This document shows positions 29,199 through 37,987 of a stretch of 64,000 nt of DNA, piece by piece. The translations under genes were made by a program, and so were the position numbers. Numbering within the stretch: position 1 is the first letter of the stretch; every line of letters begins with the position of its first letter. Origin of the DNA: Alphaproteobacteria bacterium (GTDB lineage: Bacteria; Pseudomonadota; Alphaproteobacteria; Rhodobacterales; Rhodobacteraceae); NCBI GenBank assembly GCA_030433335.1, contig JAUILL010000016.1, forward strand, positions 20,544 through 84,543. Direction: 5' to 3'. Below the pieces are notes generated by a model. That model did no database searches and was not told the DNA's origin. It saw nothing but the letters and a program-made list of their open reading frames with translations.

Positions 29199-29627
29199 TT
29201 ACCAGTGACCGGTGTTTTCCATGCTGGCCCAAGGTTCGGCGGGGGGCAGGGCGTCACCCTCTTGCAGCAGTTCAATGGACACGTTGTCGGGCGAACGCAC
29301 GAACGCCATGTGCCCGTCGCGGGGCGGACGGTTGATGGTCACGCCGTTGTCCATCAGGTGTTGGCACATCTCGTAGATATTCGGCACGCGGTAGGCCAGA
29401 TGCCCGAAATGGCGGCTGTCCGAGGGCAGGCCTTCGTCGCCATCCCAGTTATAGGTCAGCTCTACCGGGCATTCTTCCTGACCCTCGGGGGCCATGAAAA
29501 CAAGGCTGAAACGGCCTTTTTCATTGTCGATGCGGCGGGTCTCTTTCAGCCCGAGCAGTTCAAAAAAGGCCATGGTTTTCTCGAGGTCCAGAACGCGGAC
29601 CATGGTGTGCAAATAGCGAACAGCCAT
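29199..29627 (-). CDS. gloA: lactoylglutathione lyase (glyoxalase I)
   Basis: 142 residues with AGGAG before the ATG. Two VOC-fold half-repeats are visible. The likely metal ligands are His in RYLHTMVRVLD, Glu in CPVELTYNW, His in RHFGHLAYRV and Glu in VSIELLQE. The enzyme isomerises the methylglyoxal-glutathione hemithioacetal to S-lactoylglutathione. Length (140-150) is typical. It stands alone and is convergent with the MarR-like gene. Confidence 0.93.
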   Translation of the reverse strand: MAVRYLHTMVRVLDLEKTMAFFELLGLKETRRIDNEKGRFSLVFMAPEGQEECPVELTYNWDGDEGLPSDSRHFGHLAYRVPNIYEMCQHLMDNGVTINRPPRDGHMAFVRSPDNVSIELLQEGDALPPAEPWASMENTGHW

Positions 29628-29752
29628 AATAACTCCTGTGTCTTTGGACGCTAACGTAGGGTGGGGGCTGCGGCGATCAAAGGCTTAACTGGCATTTCCC
29701 ATTTTGCGCCGATAAAACACGGGGCAACCACGCAGCGATATCGGAGGCCCCC

Positions 29753-30532
29753 GTGCAGCAGTATCATGAGGCACTACAGACCATTCTGGATCACGGCGAA
29801 GAATCGACCGACCGCACCGGCACCGGCACGATCAGCTATTTCGGGATGCAGCAGCGCTATCCGCTGGCCGACGGGTTTCCTTTGGTGACCACAAAGAAGC
29901 TGCATTTGCGGTCGATCATCCATGAACTCCTGTGGTTCCTGTCCGGCGACACGAACATCAAGTACCTGAAAGACAACGGTGTTTCGATCTGGGACGAATG
30001 GGCGGACGAGCACGGTGATCTGGGCCCTGTCTACGGCAAGCAGTGGCGCGATTTTGGTGGTGTGGACCAGATCCAGACCCTGCTGGAGATGATCAAGACC
30101 AGCCCCGACAGCCGCCGCCTGATTGTGTCCGCGTGGAACCCTGTCGACGTGCCGAGCATGGCGCTGCCCCCCTGTCACACTATGTGGCAGGTTCGGATTG
30201 TGGGCCGCAAAATGCACCTGCAACTGTACCAACGCTCGGCGGATATGTTCCTTGGGGTGCCGTTCAACATCGCCTCTTACGCGCTGCTGCTAAAGATGCT
30301 GGCGCATGTGACCGGCTACGAGGCCGGCGATTTCGTCCACGCCATTGGCGACGCGCATATCTACTCGAACCACATGGAGCAGGTGAAACTGCAACTGTCA
30401 CGCACGCCCAAGGCGCTGCCCCAACTGAACATCACCCGCGATGTGCAGTCCCTGTTCGACTTCAAATACGAAGATTTCGAGGTGGTCGGCTACGACCCTG
30501 ATCCCGCAATCAAAGCACCGGTGGCCGTATGA
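29753..30532 (+). CDS. thyA: thymidylate synthase
   Basis: 259 residues from a GTG start with GGAGG 6 bases upstream. The N-terminal [20 protein letters not shown], the folate/dUMP region [20 protein letters not shown] and the catalytic Cys141 in [12 protein letters not shown] are intact. It methylates dUMP to dTMP using methylene-tetrahydrofolate and leaves dihydrofolate, which the overlapping folA product recycles. Length and motifs are normal. Confidence 0.96.
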   Translation: MQQYHEALQTILDHGEESTDRTGTGTISYFGMQQRYPLADGFPLVTTKKLHLRSIIHELLWFLSGDTNIKYLKDNGVSIWDEWADEHGDLGPVYGKQWRDFGGVDQIQTLLEMIKTSPDSRRLIVSAWNPVDVPSMALPPCHTMWQVRIVGRKMHLQLYQRSADMFLGVPFNIASYALLLKMLAHVTGYEAGDFVHAIGDAHIYSNHMEQVKLQLSRTPKALPQLNITRDVQSLFDFKYEDFEVVGYDPDPAIKAPVAV

Positions 30533-31008
30533 TTACTCTGATCGTTGCCCGCGACAAAAACGGCGCCATCGGCAAGGACAACACCATCCCCTGGGAAGCG
30601 CCCGAGGATTTGAAGTTCTTTCAGCGCGAAACCAGCGGTGCGGCCATCATCATGGGCCGGAATACGTGGGATAGCCTGCCGTTCAAGCCTCTGAAAAACC
30701 GCCTGAACATCGTCGTCACCTCGCAAGAAGTGACCGCCGAGCACACCGCAAAATCCGTGAAAGATGCCATTGATATGGCCCACGCCGCGGGCCACCGCCG
30801 CGTCTATGGCATCGGCGGCGCAGGCATCTACCGCGAGATGCTGGCTCATGCAGACCGCCTGTTGATCACCGAGGTTGATACCGAAGTCACTGAGCCGGAT
30901 ACCTACTTCCCCGAATTGATGGCAGAGGAGTGGCGTCTGATTGGCACCACGCTTTTGCGCACAGAAGCTCCCCGCTGCGTCGTGCGCGAGCTGCTGCGCT
31001 GCGGATGA
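30529..31008 (+). CDS. folA: dihydrofolate reductase
   Basis: 159 residues, ATG overlapping the thyA stop (ATGA). Typical motifs are [40 protein letters not shown] and [20 protein letters not shown], then [14 protein letters not shown]. It reduces dihydrofolate to tetrahydrofolate with NADPH and closes the thyA cycle in the cytoplasm. Confidence 0.95.
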   Translation: MITLIVARDKNGAIGKDNTIPWEAPEDLKFFQRETSGAAIIMGRNTWDSLPFKPLKNRLNIVVTSQEVTAEHTAKSVKDAIDMAHAAGHRRVYGIGGAGIYREMLAHADRLLITEVDTEVTEPDTYFPELMAEEWRLIGTTLLRTEAPRCVVRELLRCG

Positions 31009-31025
31009 GGCGCGGACTGCAGCCC

Positions 31026-31046
31026 CTTCATCTTGGAAAAATACCC
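31026..31046 (-). repeat. intergenic GAGTATTT repeat, copy 5 (inverted)
   Basis: Read on the minus strand: GGGTATTTTTCCAAGATGAA plus G. A diverged member just after folA. Confidence 0.5.
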
Positions 31047-31059
31047 AAGTTGGCAGGCT

Positions 31060-31095
31060 GAAGAAAAAACCGAGGCACGGGGGAGCGCCTCGGTT
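31060..31095 (-). terminator. intrinsic terminator of the cold-shock gene
   Basis: AACCGAGGC (31068-31076) pairs with GCCTCGGTT (31087-31095). On the minus strand a TTTTTTCTTC tract follows the stem. Confidence 0.85.
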
Positions 31096-31125
31096 CATAA
31101 ATCGAATGGGTAAAATGCCTCGAAG

Positions 31126-31332
31126 TCAGAGCAGGGTCAGATCGCCTGCCATCTGGCGGCCATCGCGGCCTTCTTTCAGCTCGTAGCCCACTTTCTGGTT
31201 GTCAGCCAGACCGGTCAGACCCGACCGCTCTACTGCAGAGATGTGTACGAACACGTCCTTGCCGCCGCCATCGGGCGCGATAAAGCCATATCCTTTGGTG
31301 GTGTTGAACCACTTGACGGTTCCTGTGGGCAT
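31126..31332 (-). CDS. cspA: cold-shock domain protein (CspA family)
   Basis: 68 residues. MPTGTVKWFNTTKGYGFIAP carries RNP1 (KGYGFI) and DVFVHISAV carries RNP2. The protein is a single OB-fold binding single-stranded RNA/DNA. AAGGAG lies about 12 bases before the ATG, and about 200 bases of leader separate it from the next gene, as is common for csp genes with regulatory 5' UTRs. Paralogue number is unknown, so the symbol is generic. Confidence 0.92.
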   Translation of the reverse strand: MPTGTVKWFNTTKGYGFIAPDGGGKDVFVHISAVERSGLTGLADNQKVGYELKEGRDGRQMAGDLTLL

Positions 31333-31536
31333 AGCCCCTTACTCCTTCTAGTCGTCTTCCCCGCGAAACGAGGCCTTGGCGTAACATCCACGCGACAGTC
31401 AAACGACTCGCTCCGAGTTTCGGCTGCTTCGAGGTGGTCACAACTCCAGCGTTGCATGCCCAACGTAAAAATCAAGCAAAACACAGTTGTATTCGCTGTC
31501 ACTTTCTTAAAAGTGGCAAAAAAATAGGAGAAGATC

Positions 31537-31851
31537 ATGATCCTTTATGGCCTGAAGACCTGTGATACTTGCCGCAAAGCGGTCAAAGCGCTGCCTGAGG
31601 CGGAGTATGTGGATGTACGCAAGGACGGAGTTGCAAAAGACGTTTTGGAACGGGCGTTTGCGCAGTTCGGGGACAAGCTGGTCAACAAATCCAGCACCAC
31701 GTGGCGCGGGCTGGACGAAGCAGAGCGTGCCCGTCCCGCTCTGGATCTGATCGCTGAGCACCCGACCCTGATGAAGCGCCCTTTGATCGAAGAGGGCGAC
31801 AAGATGTGGCTGGACTGGGGGAAAGATGTGCAGGCGGAGCTGGCGGGATGA
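31537..31851 (+). CDS. ArsC/Spx-family reductase-like protein (YffB type)
   Basis: 104 residues with a thioredoxin-like fold: MILYGLKTCDTCRKAVKAL, where CDTC is at residues 9-12, then FGDKLVNKSSTTWRGLDEAE and PTLMKRPLIEEGDKMWLDWG with the KRPL motif of the ArsC family. True arsenate reductases have CX5R; this fits glutathione-dependent YffB-type proteins of unclear substrate. Its stop overlaps the next start (ATGA). Confidence 0.85.
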   Translation: MILYGLKTCDTCRKAVKALPEAEYVDVRKDGVAKDVLERAFAQFGDKLVNKSSTTWRGLDEAERARPALDLIAEHPTLMKRPLIEEGDKMWLDWGKDVQAELAG

Positions 31852-32144
31852 TCACGCGCATCTATCGCGTACGCATTCACACCGAGTTGCGGGACGAGTT
31901 CGAGCCCTTGTTCCAGACGGTTGCGTTAGGGTCTGTGACCAAATTCGCGGGCTGTGCGCGGGTTGTGATCGGCGGTCCGGCAAAGGGAACGCCCGACGAA
32001 TACGCGATGATCACCGAATGGACGGACGCTGACGCCCTGACCGAATTCGCTGGAGAGGAGTGGTCGGTCGCCCATATCCCGCCGGGGATGGAGAAGTTCG
32101 TGCAGGAATGCTGGGTGCACCACTTCGAGCACATGGCTGAATGA
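31848..32144 (+). CDS. antibiotic biosynthesis monooxygenase-like (ABM) protein
   Basis: 98 residues, start overlapping the ArsC-like stop. The pattern IYRVRIHTELRDEFEPLFQT, then ARVVIGGPAKGTPDEYAMIT and a C-terminal EKFVQECWVHHFEHMA, fits the ferredoxin-like dimeric alpha/beta barrel (ABM/Dabb) fold. Members range from quinol monooxygenases to haem-degrading enzymes; no function can be fixed. It is coupled to the reductase-like gene and ends at a shared terminator. Confidence 0.72.
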   Translation: MITRIYRVRIHTELRDEFEPLFQTVALGSVTKFAGCARVVIGGPAKGTPDEYAMITEWTDADALTEFAGEEWSVAHIPPGMEKFVQECWVHHFEHMAE

Positions 32145-32146
32145 AA

Positions 32147-32174
32147 AAGGGCCGCTCTGATCTGAGCGGCCCTT
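32147..32174. terminator. bidirectional terminator between ABM gene and thrS
   Basis: AAGGGCCGCTC (32147-32157) pairs perfectly with GAGCGGCCCTT (32164-32174), with A-rich and T-containing flanks. Confidence 0.88.
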
Positions 32175-32181
32175 GGTGTTT

Positions 32182-34128
32182 TTACTTCAGGTCCGGCGGG
32201 GTTGCCTCGCCCGACAGCTGGACGACGATCTCGTCCAAGGTCGCCATCGAGGTTTGCTTTTCACCCAAGCGGCGGACCGAGACGGTGCGCTCTTCGACTT
32301 CTTTCATGCCGACCGCGATGATCACAGGCACCTTGCCGAGCGAGTGCTCGCGGACCTTGTAGTTGATCTTCTCGTTGCGGAAGTCAGCCTCGGCGCGGAC
32401 GCCTTTGGCCTTCAGCGCATCAACCACTTCTTGCACGTAGCCGTCGGCGTCCGACACGATGGACGCCACGACCACTTGGCGCGGGGCCAGCCAGAAGGGC
32501 AGCTTGCCTGCCGAGTTCTCGATCAGGATGCCGATGAAGCGCTCGAACGAGCCTAGAACCGCGCGGTGCAGCATGACGGGGCGGTGCTTGGCGCCGTCCT
32601 GACCGATGTAGTTCGCGTCCAGACGTTCCGGCAGGTTGGGGTCAACCTGCAGGGTGCCGCACTGCCATTCACGGCCGATCGCGTCGGTCAGGGTGAATTC
32701 CAGTTTCGGGCCGTAGAACGCGCCTTCGCCTTCTTGGATTTCGTAGTCATGACCGGCGGCGCGGCAGGCGTTGCCCAAGGCCGCTTCGACTCGATCCCAC
32801 GACTCATCGGAGCCGATCCGCTTTTCGGGGCGGGTGGACAGCTTGATGGTCCAACCTTCGAAGCCGAGGTCCGCGTAGATTTTCGACAGGAACTCGATGA
32901 ACTTCTTGGTTTCCGCTTCGATCTGGTCGTCAGTGCAGAAGATGTGCGCGTCGTCTTGGGTAAAGCCGCGCACGCGCATGATCCCGTGCAGAGCGCCCGA
33001 GGGTTCATAACGGTTGCACGAGCCGAACTCGGCCATGCGCAGGGGCAGGTCGCGATAGGATTTCAGACCCTGATTGAACACCTGCACGTGGCAGGGGCAG
33101 TTCATGGGTTTCAGGGCGTTGATCGCCTTTTCGCGGGCGTGCTCTTCGTCCACTTCGACGATGAACATGTTTTCCTGATAGTTTTCCCAGTGGCCGGATT
33201 TTTCCCACAGCTTGCGGTCCACGACCTGCGGGGTGTTCACCTCGACGTAGCCGTCACGGTCCTGCTGACGACGCATGTAGTCCTGCAGGGTGGTGTAGAT
33301 GCGCCAGCCGTTCGGGTGCCAGAAGATCTGGCCGGGGGCCTCTTCTTGCAGGTGGAACAGGTCCATGTCCTTGCCAAGCTTGCGGTGATCGCGCTTGGCG
33401 GCCTCTTCCATCATGGTTTCCCATGCCTTGAGGTCCTGACGGTTCTTGAACGCCACGCCGTAGATGCGCTGCAGCATCGGGCGGGTGCTGTCACCCAGCC
33501 AGTAGGCGCCGGCCACGTGGGTCAGTTTGAAGGCATCTGCGGGAACTTGACCGGTGCTTTGCAGGTGTGGGCCGCGGCACAGATCCTGCCAGTCGCCGTG
33601 CCAGTACATGCGCAGGTCTTCGTTGCCGGGGATGCGGTTGATCAGCTCGATCTTGAAGGGCTCGCCGCGGTCCTCATAGTACTTGATCGCGCGCTCGCGG
33701 TCCCAGACTTCGGTTTTCACGTCGTCACGGGCGTTGATGATTTCCTTCATCTTGGCTTCGATCTGGCCAAGGTCCTCGGGGGTGAAGGGTTCGGCGCGGT
33801 CAAAGTCATAGAACCAGCCGTTGTCGCGCACGGGGCCGATGGTAACCTTAACGTCGGGCCAGATTTCCTGCACGGCGCGGGCCATGATGTGCGCCAGATC
33901 GTGGCGGATCAGTTCCAGTGCCTGCTCGTCATCCTGCATGGTGTGGATGGCGATCTGCGCGTTTTCGTTAATCGGCCACTGCATATCCCAGTGCGCGCCG
34001 TTCACGGTCGCGCTGATTGCTTTTTTCTGCAGTGACTTGGAGATCGATTCAGCGACCTGCGCGGGCGTAACGCCTGCGTCATATTCGCGAGAGTTTCCAT
34101 CGGGGAAGGTCAGGGAAATCTGGGCCAT
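32182..34128 (-). CDS. thrS: threonyl-tRNA synthetase
   Basis: 648 residues. TGS domain at the start ([20 protein letters not shown]), editing domain ([20 protein letters not shown]) with the HXXXH-type site, class II core with motif 2 ([20 protein letters not shown]) and motif 3 ([20 protein letters not shown]), and a C-terminal anticodon domain ending in the GEATPPDLK tail. It charges tRNA-Thr and edits mischarged serine. Full length. It is divergent from the MFS gene. Confidence 0.97.
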   Translation of the reverse strand: MAQISLTFPDGNSREYDAGVTPAQVAESISKSLQKKAISATVNGAHWDMQWPINENAQIAIHTMQDDEQALELIRHDLAHIMARAVQEIWPDVKVTIGPVRDNGWFYDFDRAEPFTPEDLGQIEAKMKEIINARDDVKTEVWDRERAIKYYEDRGEPFKIELINRIPGNEDLRMYWHGDWQDLCRGPHLQSTGQVPADAFKLTHVAGAYWLGDSTRPMLQRIYGVAFKNRQDLKAWETMMEEAAKRDHRKLGKDMDLFHLQEEAPGQIFWHPNGWRIYTTLQDYMRRQQDRDGYVEVNTPQVVDRKLWEKSGHWENYQENMFIVEVDEEHAREKAINALKPMNCPCHVQVFNQGLKSYRDLPLRMAEFGSCNRYEPSGALHGIMRVRGFTQDDAHIFCTDDQIEAETKKFIEFLSKIYADLGFEGWTIKLSTRPEKRIGSDESWDRVEAALGNACRAAGHDYEIQEGEGAFYGPKLEFTLTDAIGREWQCGTLQVDPNLPERLDANYIGQDGAKHRPVMLHRAVLGSFERFIGILIENSAGKLPFWLAPRQVVVASIVSDADGYVQEVVDALKAKGVRAEADFRNEKINYKVREHSLGKVPVIIAVGMKEVEERTVSVRRLGEKQTSMATLDEIVVQLSGEATPPDLK

Positions 34129-34240
34129 GGGCCTTGATGCTCCTCGTCGGTTTGGCGCCTACGGGACGCCCGGTTGCGGGTTATGGTTCGCGGGCTATGT
34201 GACTGCCTGCGGGAGGCGAGTCAAGTTTAGGTTCTGATTG

Positions 34241-35503
34241 ATGACAAAAGACATTTCTACAGAGGTATTCGAGGCACTCAGCGGTGCGGATGGTGATGCC
34301 GCCGATCTGAGTGACCACGCGCAACAGGCCGAGGCCGCGAACGGGCTCCGCCATATGGCGTCCCTGAGCATGACCAAGGTCGCGGACGGGCTGATTGACC
34401 CCAAGCTGGTGCTGAGCTGGCTGCTGAACGCCTTGGGGGCGCCTGCGGTGTTTGTGGGCCTGCTGGTGCCAATCCGAGAGGCGGGTGCTTTGCTGCCCCA
34501 GATGTTTCTGGCCGGATGGGTGGGGCGGCTGCGCCACAAGAAGTGGGCGTGGACCGTGGGCAGCGGAGGGCAGGGGATCGCGGCGGCGGTGATCGTGCTG
34601 GTTGCCCTGATGCTCGAAGGCGCGGCGGCGGGGGCTTTGATCTGTGCGGCGCTGGCCGTTCTGGCCGTGGCGCGCAGTGCATGCTCGGTCAGTTTCAAGG
34701 AAATTCTGGGGAAAACCGTCGGCAAGTCACGGCGCGGGGCGATCACGGGGACCGCTGGGTCCATGAGCTCGGCGGCGGTTCTGGTCTTTGCCGCGATCCT
34801 GATCTGGCAGGGGGCAAGCGAAGTTCTGGTGATCAGCGCGATCGCCTTGGCGGCGGTTTTGTGGCTGGCGGCGGCGGGGCTGTTTTCTTCTCTGAACGAG
34901 GAAAAGAGCGACACGGATGATCGCGGCGGGCTGCCGGATATCAAGCTGCTTTGGCAGGAGAAGGATCTGCTGAAGTTCATTGTCACGCGGGGGTTGCTGG
35001 TCGGGACCGCTTTGGCACCGCCCTATCTGGTGGTGATTTCGGAGCGGGCCGAGTTGGATCAACTCGGGGCGCTTTTGGTCGCGAGCGCGGCGGCCAGCTT
35101 CCTAAGCTCTTATGTTTGGGGGCGGTTGTCGGATCGGTCCAGCCGCAAGGTCTTGGCCCTGTCGGGCTTTGTCGCAGCGATTGCCCTGTTCGGCGGGGTC
35201 GCGCTGTCGTGGATGGGCTATGCGGACACGCCCTATGCCATTCCGGCGGTGCTGTTCGTGCTTATGATCGCCTATCATGGGGTCCGGCAGGGACGATCGA
35301 CCTATCTGGTTGATCTGGCACCCAAAGATCAGAAGGCCGCCTATGCCGCGCTGGCCAATACGGTGATCGGCTCACTCTTGCTGGTCGCGGGGATTGGCGG
35401 CGGTCTGGCCGCGCTCGTCTCGGCCCAATGGGCGTTGGTGGTGTTCGGCGTCATGTCGCTGGCAGCTGTCAGCGCTGCGCTGTCCATGAAAGAAGTTGAA
35501 TAA
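34241..35503 (+). CDS. MFS transporter
   Basis: 420 residues from the ATG at 34241 (a TTG one codon earlier is possible). After about 60 soluble residues come paired helix blocks: VLSWLLNALGAPAVFVGLLV, IAAAVIVLVALMLEGAAAGA, SAAVLVFAAILIWQGASEVL, VISAIALAAVLWLAAAGLFS, then a C-half including AALANTVIGSLLLVAGIGGG. The loop KKWAWTVGSGGQG and the LSDRSSRKVLALSGF motif (G-x-L-x-D-R variant) are MFS-like. The substrate is unknown. The long soluble N-terminus is slightly unusual. Confidence 0.82.
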   Translation: MTKDISTEVFEALSGADGDAADLSDHAQQAEAANGLRHMASLSMTKVADGLIDPKLVLSWLLNALGAPAVFVGLLVPIREAGALLPQMFLAGWVGRLRHKKWAWTVGSGGQGIAAAVIVLVALMLEGAAAGALICAALAVLAVARSACSVSFKEILGKTVGKSRRGAITGTAGSMSSAAVLVFAAILIWQGASEVLVISAIALAAVLWLAAAGLFSSLNEEKSDTDDRGGLPDIKLLWQEKDLLKFIVTRGLLVGTALAPPYLVVISERAELDQLGALLVASAAASFLSSYVWGRLSDRSSRKVLALSGFVAAIALFGGVALSWMGYADTPYAIPAVLFVLMIAYHGVRQGRSTYLVDLAPKDQKAAYAALANTVIGSLLLVAGIGGGLAALVSAQWALVVFGVMSLAAVSAALSMKEVE

Positions 35504-35558
35504 GTTGCTGCCCCCATCGGCGCTGCCTATGGTGGCGCCGCAAATATAGGAGACACCC

Positions 35559-36311
35559 ATGACTGCCCACAGTGTGCTGACGACCTCGACCGGCCGCAAG
35601 ATCGCCTATCACCGGACCGCAGGCGCCGAGCCGGGCATCGTGTTTTTGGGTGGGTTCAAGTCCGACATGGAGGGCACCAAAGCCGTCTGGCTCGAAGACT
35701 GGGCCAAATCGCAGGGTCGCGCGTTCTTGCGGTTCGACTATTCGGGCCACGGGAAGTCGTCCGAGAAGTTCGTGGACGGAGCGATTGGCGATTGGGCGGC
35801 GGACGCGCAGGAAGTCATTGAGACGCTGACTACGGGTCCGCAGGTCTTGGTTGGCTCCAGTATGGGCGGATGGATCGGCCTGCTGATGACCAAGCGCATT
35901 CCCCAATGTGTTTGCGGGTTGGTTGGCATCGCGGCTGCGCCAGATTTCACCGAGGACGGGTTTTGGGCCGGATTCACCGATGAGCAGCGGCAGAAGCTGG
36001 AGGCTGACGGCCAGATCGCTTTGCCGTCGGACTATGACGAGCCCTATATTATCACCAAGCGGCTGATCGAGGATGGGCGCGACCAGTTGGTTTTGCGCGA
36101 ACCTCTGCCTTTGCCGTTCCCCGTCCGGTTTTTGCAGGGGACAGCGGATACTTCGGTTTCCGTCGACACGGCGGTCAAGCTGCTGAACCACGCCGAGGGC
36201 ATGGATATGCGCCTGACGCTGGTGGATGGGGCGAACCATTCGTTCTCGGATGAAGGGTGCCTTGGTTTGATCGCAGAGAGCATTCAGGACGTGCTGAAAC
36301 GGGTGGCGTAG
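35559..36311 (+). CDS. alpha/beta hydrolase
   Basis: 250 residues. The oxyanion region is GIVFLGGFKSDMEGTKAVWL, the nucleophile elbow VGSSMGGWIGLL places Ser in G-S-S-M-G, and the late DGANHSFSDEGCLGL supplies the catalytic His. The YSGHGKSSEKF segment is typical of short serine hydrolases near palmitoyl-protein or abhydrolase_6 types. No signal peptide, so cytoplasmic. Its substrate could be a small ester; being close to phaZ does not prove a PHA role. Confidence 0.85.
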   Translation: MTAHSVLTTSTGRKIAYHRTAGAEPGIVFLGGFKSDMEGTKAVWLEDWAKSQGRAFLRFDYSGHGKSSEKFVDGAIGDWAADAQEVIETLTTGPQVLVGSSMGGWIGLLMTKRIPQCVCGLVGIAAAPDFTEDGFWAGFTDEQRQKLEADGQIALPSDYDEPYIITKRLIEDGRDQLVLREPLPLPFPVRFLQGTADTSVSVDTAVKLLNHAEGMDMRLTLVDGANHSFSDEGCLGLIAESIQDVLKRVA

Positions 36312-36576
36312 GGGAAATTAACGGATTTCCTGAGCCTGCCTGTGGATAACTTGGTGTATGAAACTGGAAAAGGCTTAACATCCTCTGGATAACTTGAGCT
36401 ATTGCTCTGTATCTAGTGCCTTTTCCCGTTCGGATAGGAATATATCCCTATTCTCTATGATCTGCGCTCCCAGAAAGTTTAACACGTGACTCTGGGACAA
36501 CTTTTTCACGCAGCGAGTGAAAGCGTTAATTGGCCTAATGAAATGGCCCGCTCTCTGGGCGAAGGCCTTTAAATAA
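36312..36576. other. gene-free stretch with DnaA-box-like direct repeats
   Basis: Between the hydrolase and the phaZ terminator I see no gene. TGTGGATAA (36341-36349) is a perfect DnaA box (reverse of TTATCCACA). TCTGGATAA (36384-36392) is a one-mismatch copy in the same orientation, and both continue with CTTG. An AT-rich segment (AGGAATATATCCCTATTC) follows. Neighbouring genes are not those of an oriC. Confidence 0.4.
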
Positions 36577-36608
36577 AAAAGGCCAGACGCAATCGCATCT
36601 GGCCTTTT
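36577..36608 (-). terminator. intrinsic terminator of phaZ
   Basis: AAAAGGCCAGACGC (36577-36590) pairs with GCATCTGGCCTTTT (36595-36608), one mismatch. On the minus strand a TTTTTTATTT tract follows. Confidence 0.88.
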
Positions 36609-36629
36609 CTCATGTAACTGGCGGCGGTC

Positions 36630-37886
36630 TTATTCAGCCGCAGCTTTGGACTTCGTGCGCTGGTTCGCGTCGATGAACTCGAGCACCAGCGGACGGATGT
36701 TGTTGCGCCAGCTTTTGCCTGCAAAGATGCCGTAGTGACCGGCGTCAGGCTCGAGGTGGCTGGCTTTCAGGCTGTCGGGCAGGCCGGTGCACAAATCCAA
36801 CGCTGCGACACATTGTCCAGGCGCAGAGATGTCATCTTTGGCGCCTTCGACCGTTTTGACGGCCACATCGGTGATTTTGCCGATGTCGACGCGCTTGCCG
36901 GCGACCACAAACTTGTTCTTGGCGACCTCGCAATTCTTGAAGATTCGCTCGACGGTCGAGAGGTAGAACTCGGCCGGCATGTCCATCACGGCGAGGTATT
37001 CGTCGTAAAAACGGTTGTGGCGATCGTTGTCACGGGCCTCGCCTTTGGCGGCGCGCATGATCTGGTCGGTGAAGGCCTTGGAGTGTGTCTCGGCGTTCAT
37101 TGCCATGAAGGATGTCAGCTGCAGGAGGCCCGGATACACCTGACGGCCAACGCCCGGGTATTTGAAGCCAACGCGCTGGACCATCATCTCTTCGAGTTGG
37201 CCCATTGTGATGCGATTGCCGAAATCTGTGACCTCGGTGGGAGCGGCTTCGGGGTCGATGGGACCGCCGATCAGGGTCAGCGACGAAGGTTGCGCCGCGG
37301 GATCTTCTTCGGCCAGATACGCGGTTGCAGCGAGGGTCAGGGGCGCGGGCTGACATACAGCGATCACGTGGGTGTCAGGACCCAGATGCTTCATGAAGTC
37401 AACGAGGTAGAGCGTGTAGTCCTCAACGTCGAATTTCCCTGCAGAAACAGGGATATCACGGGCATTGTGCCAGTCTGTGCAGTAGACCTCGCAGTCCGGC
37501 AACAGGCTGACGACAGTCGAGCGCAGAAGTGTGGCGTAGTGTCCCGACATCGGCGCAACCAGCAGCACTTTGCGAGGCTTCTCTGGGCGGCCTAGGACGT
37601 GGAAATGGACCAGGTCACCAAAGGGTTTTTCGACGACGGTGTCGACGGTGACGATGTGGTCGCGACCATCTTCGCAGGTATACGAATGAATACCCCAGTC
37701 AGGCTTGGCCACCATCCGTGCAAAGCTGCGTTCGGTGACTTCGCCCCATGCTCCCATCCACTGGAAAACAGGGTTCGGAAACGCTGCGATGGCCGGATAT
37801 CCCGCGATCGCTTTGGCCGTTGCGCCAAGCCATTGGTTCGTGTTTCGAACCGTTTCCATCAGATCATACGTCGCCATATAGCGCAT
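36630..37886 (-). CDS. phaZ: intracellular poly(3-hydroxyalkanoate) depolymerase
   Basis: 418 residues with GGAG 7 bases before the ATG. Intracellular PhaZ enzymes use a cysteine nucleophile: here AVCQP places it at Cys178. The N-terminal conserved block APMSGHYATLLRSTVVSLL and the late EPDAGHYGIFAGKSWRNNIR, holding the probable catalytic His, are present. It mobilises stored PHB in the cytoplasm. It is divergent from phaC with about 100 bases between, and a TGC-rich site lies there. Confidence 0.92.
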   Translation of the reverse strand: MRYMATYDLMETVRNTNQWLGATAKAIAGYPAIAAFPNPVFQWMGAWGEVTERSFARMVAKPDWGIHSYTCEDGRDHIVTVDTVVEKPFGDLVHFHVLGRPEKPRKVLLVAPMSGHYATLLRSTVVSLLPDCEVYCTDWHNARDIPVSAGKFDVEDYTLYLVDFMKHLGPDTHVIAVCQPAPLTLAATAYLAEEDPAAQPSSLTLIGGPIDPEAAPTEVTDFGNRITMGQLEEMMVQRVGFKYPGVGRQVYPGLLQLTSFMAMNAETHSKAFTDQIMRAAKGEARDNDRHNRFYDEYLAVMDMPAEFYLSTVERIFKNCEVAKNKFVVAGKRVDIGKITDVAVKTVEGAKDDISAPGQCVAALDLCTGLPDSLKASHLEPDAGHYGIFAGKSWRNNIRPLVLEFIDANQRTKSKAAAE

Positions 37887-37957
37887 GTCGTTCTCCTTCG
37901 TTGCCGGTCGGTCCGGTTCAAATCGTCACTTTGCCCCCTCCGGCTTGCAACGTTATG

Positions 37958-37967
37958 CTGCACGCAG
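37958..37967. promoter_or_regulatory. TGC-rich palindrome in the phaZ-phaC divergent region
   Basis: CTGCACGCAG (CTGC-N2-GCAG) preceded by TTGCAACGTTATG. PhaR of Paracoccus is reported to bind TGC-rich CTGC-N3/4-GCAG sites; the spacing here is one shorter, so this is a tentative site. Confidence 0.35.
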
Positions 37968-37987
37968 AGTAGGGGGGAATCGCAGGC

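Noticed and set aside
36341..36450. Chromosomal origin of replication
   Set aside because: Only two DnaA-like boxes, and none of the usual origin neighbours (dnaA, dnaN, hemE, parAB, gid genes).
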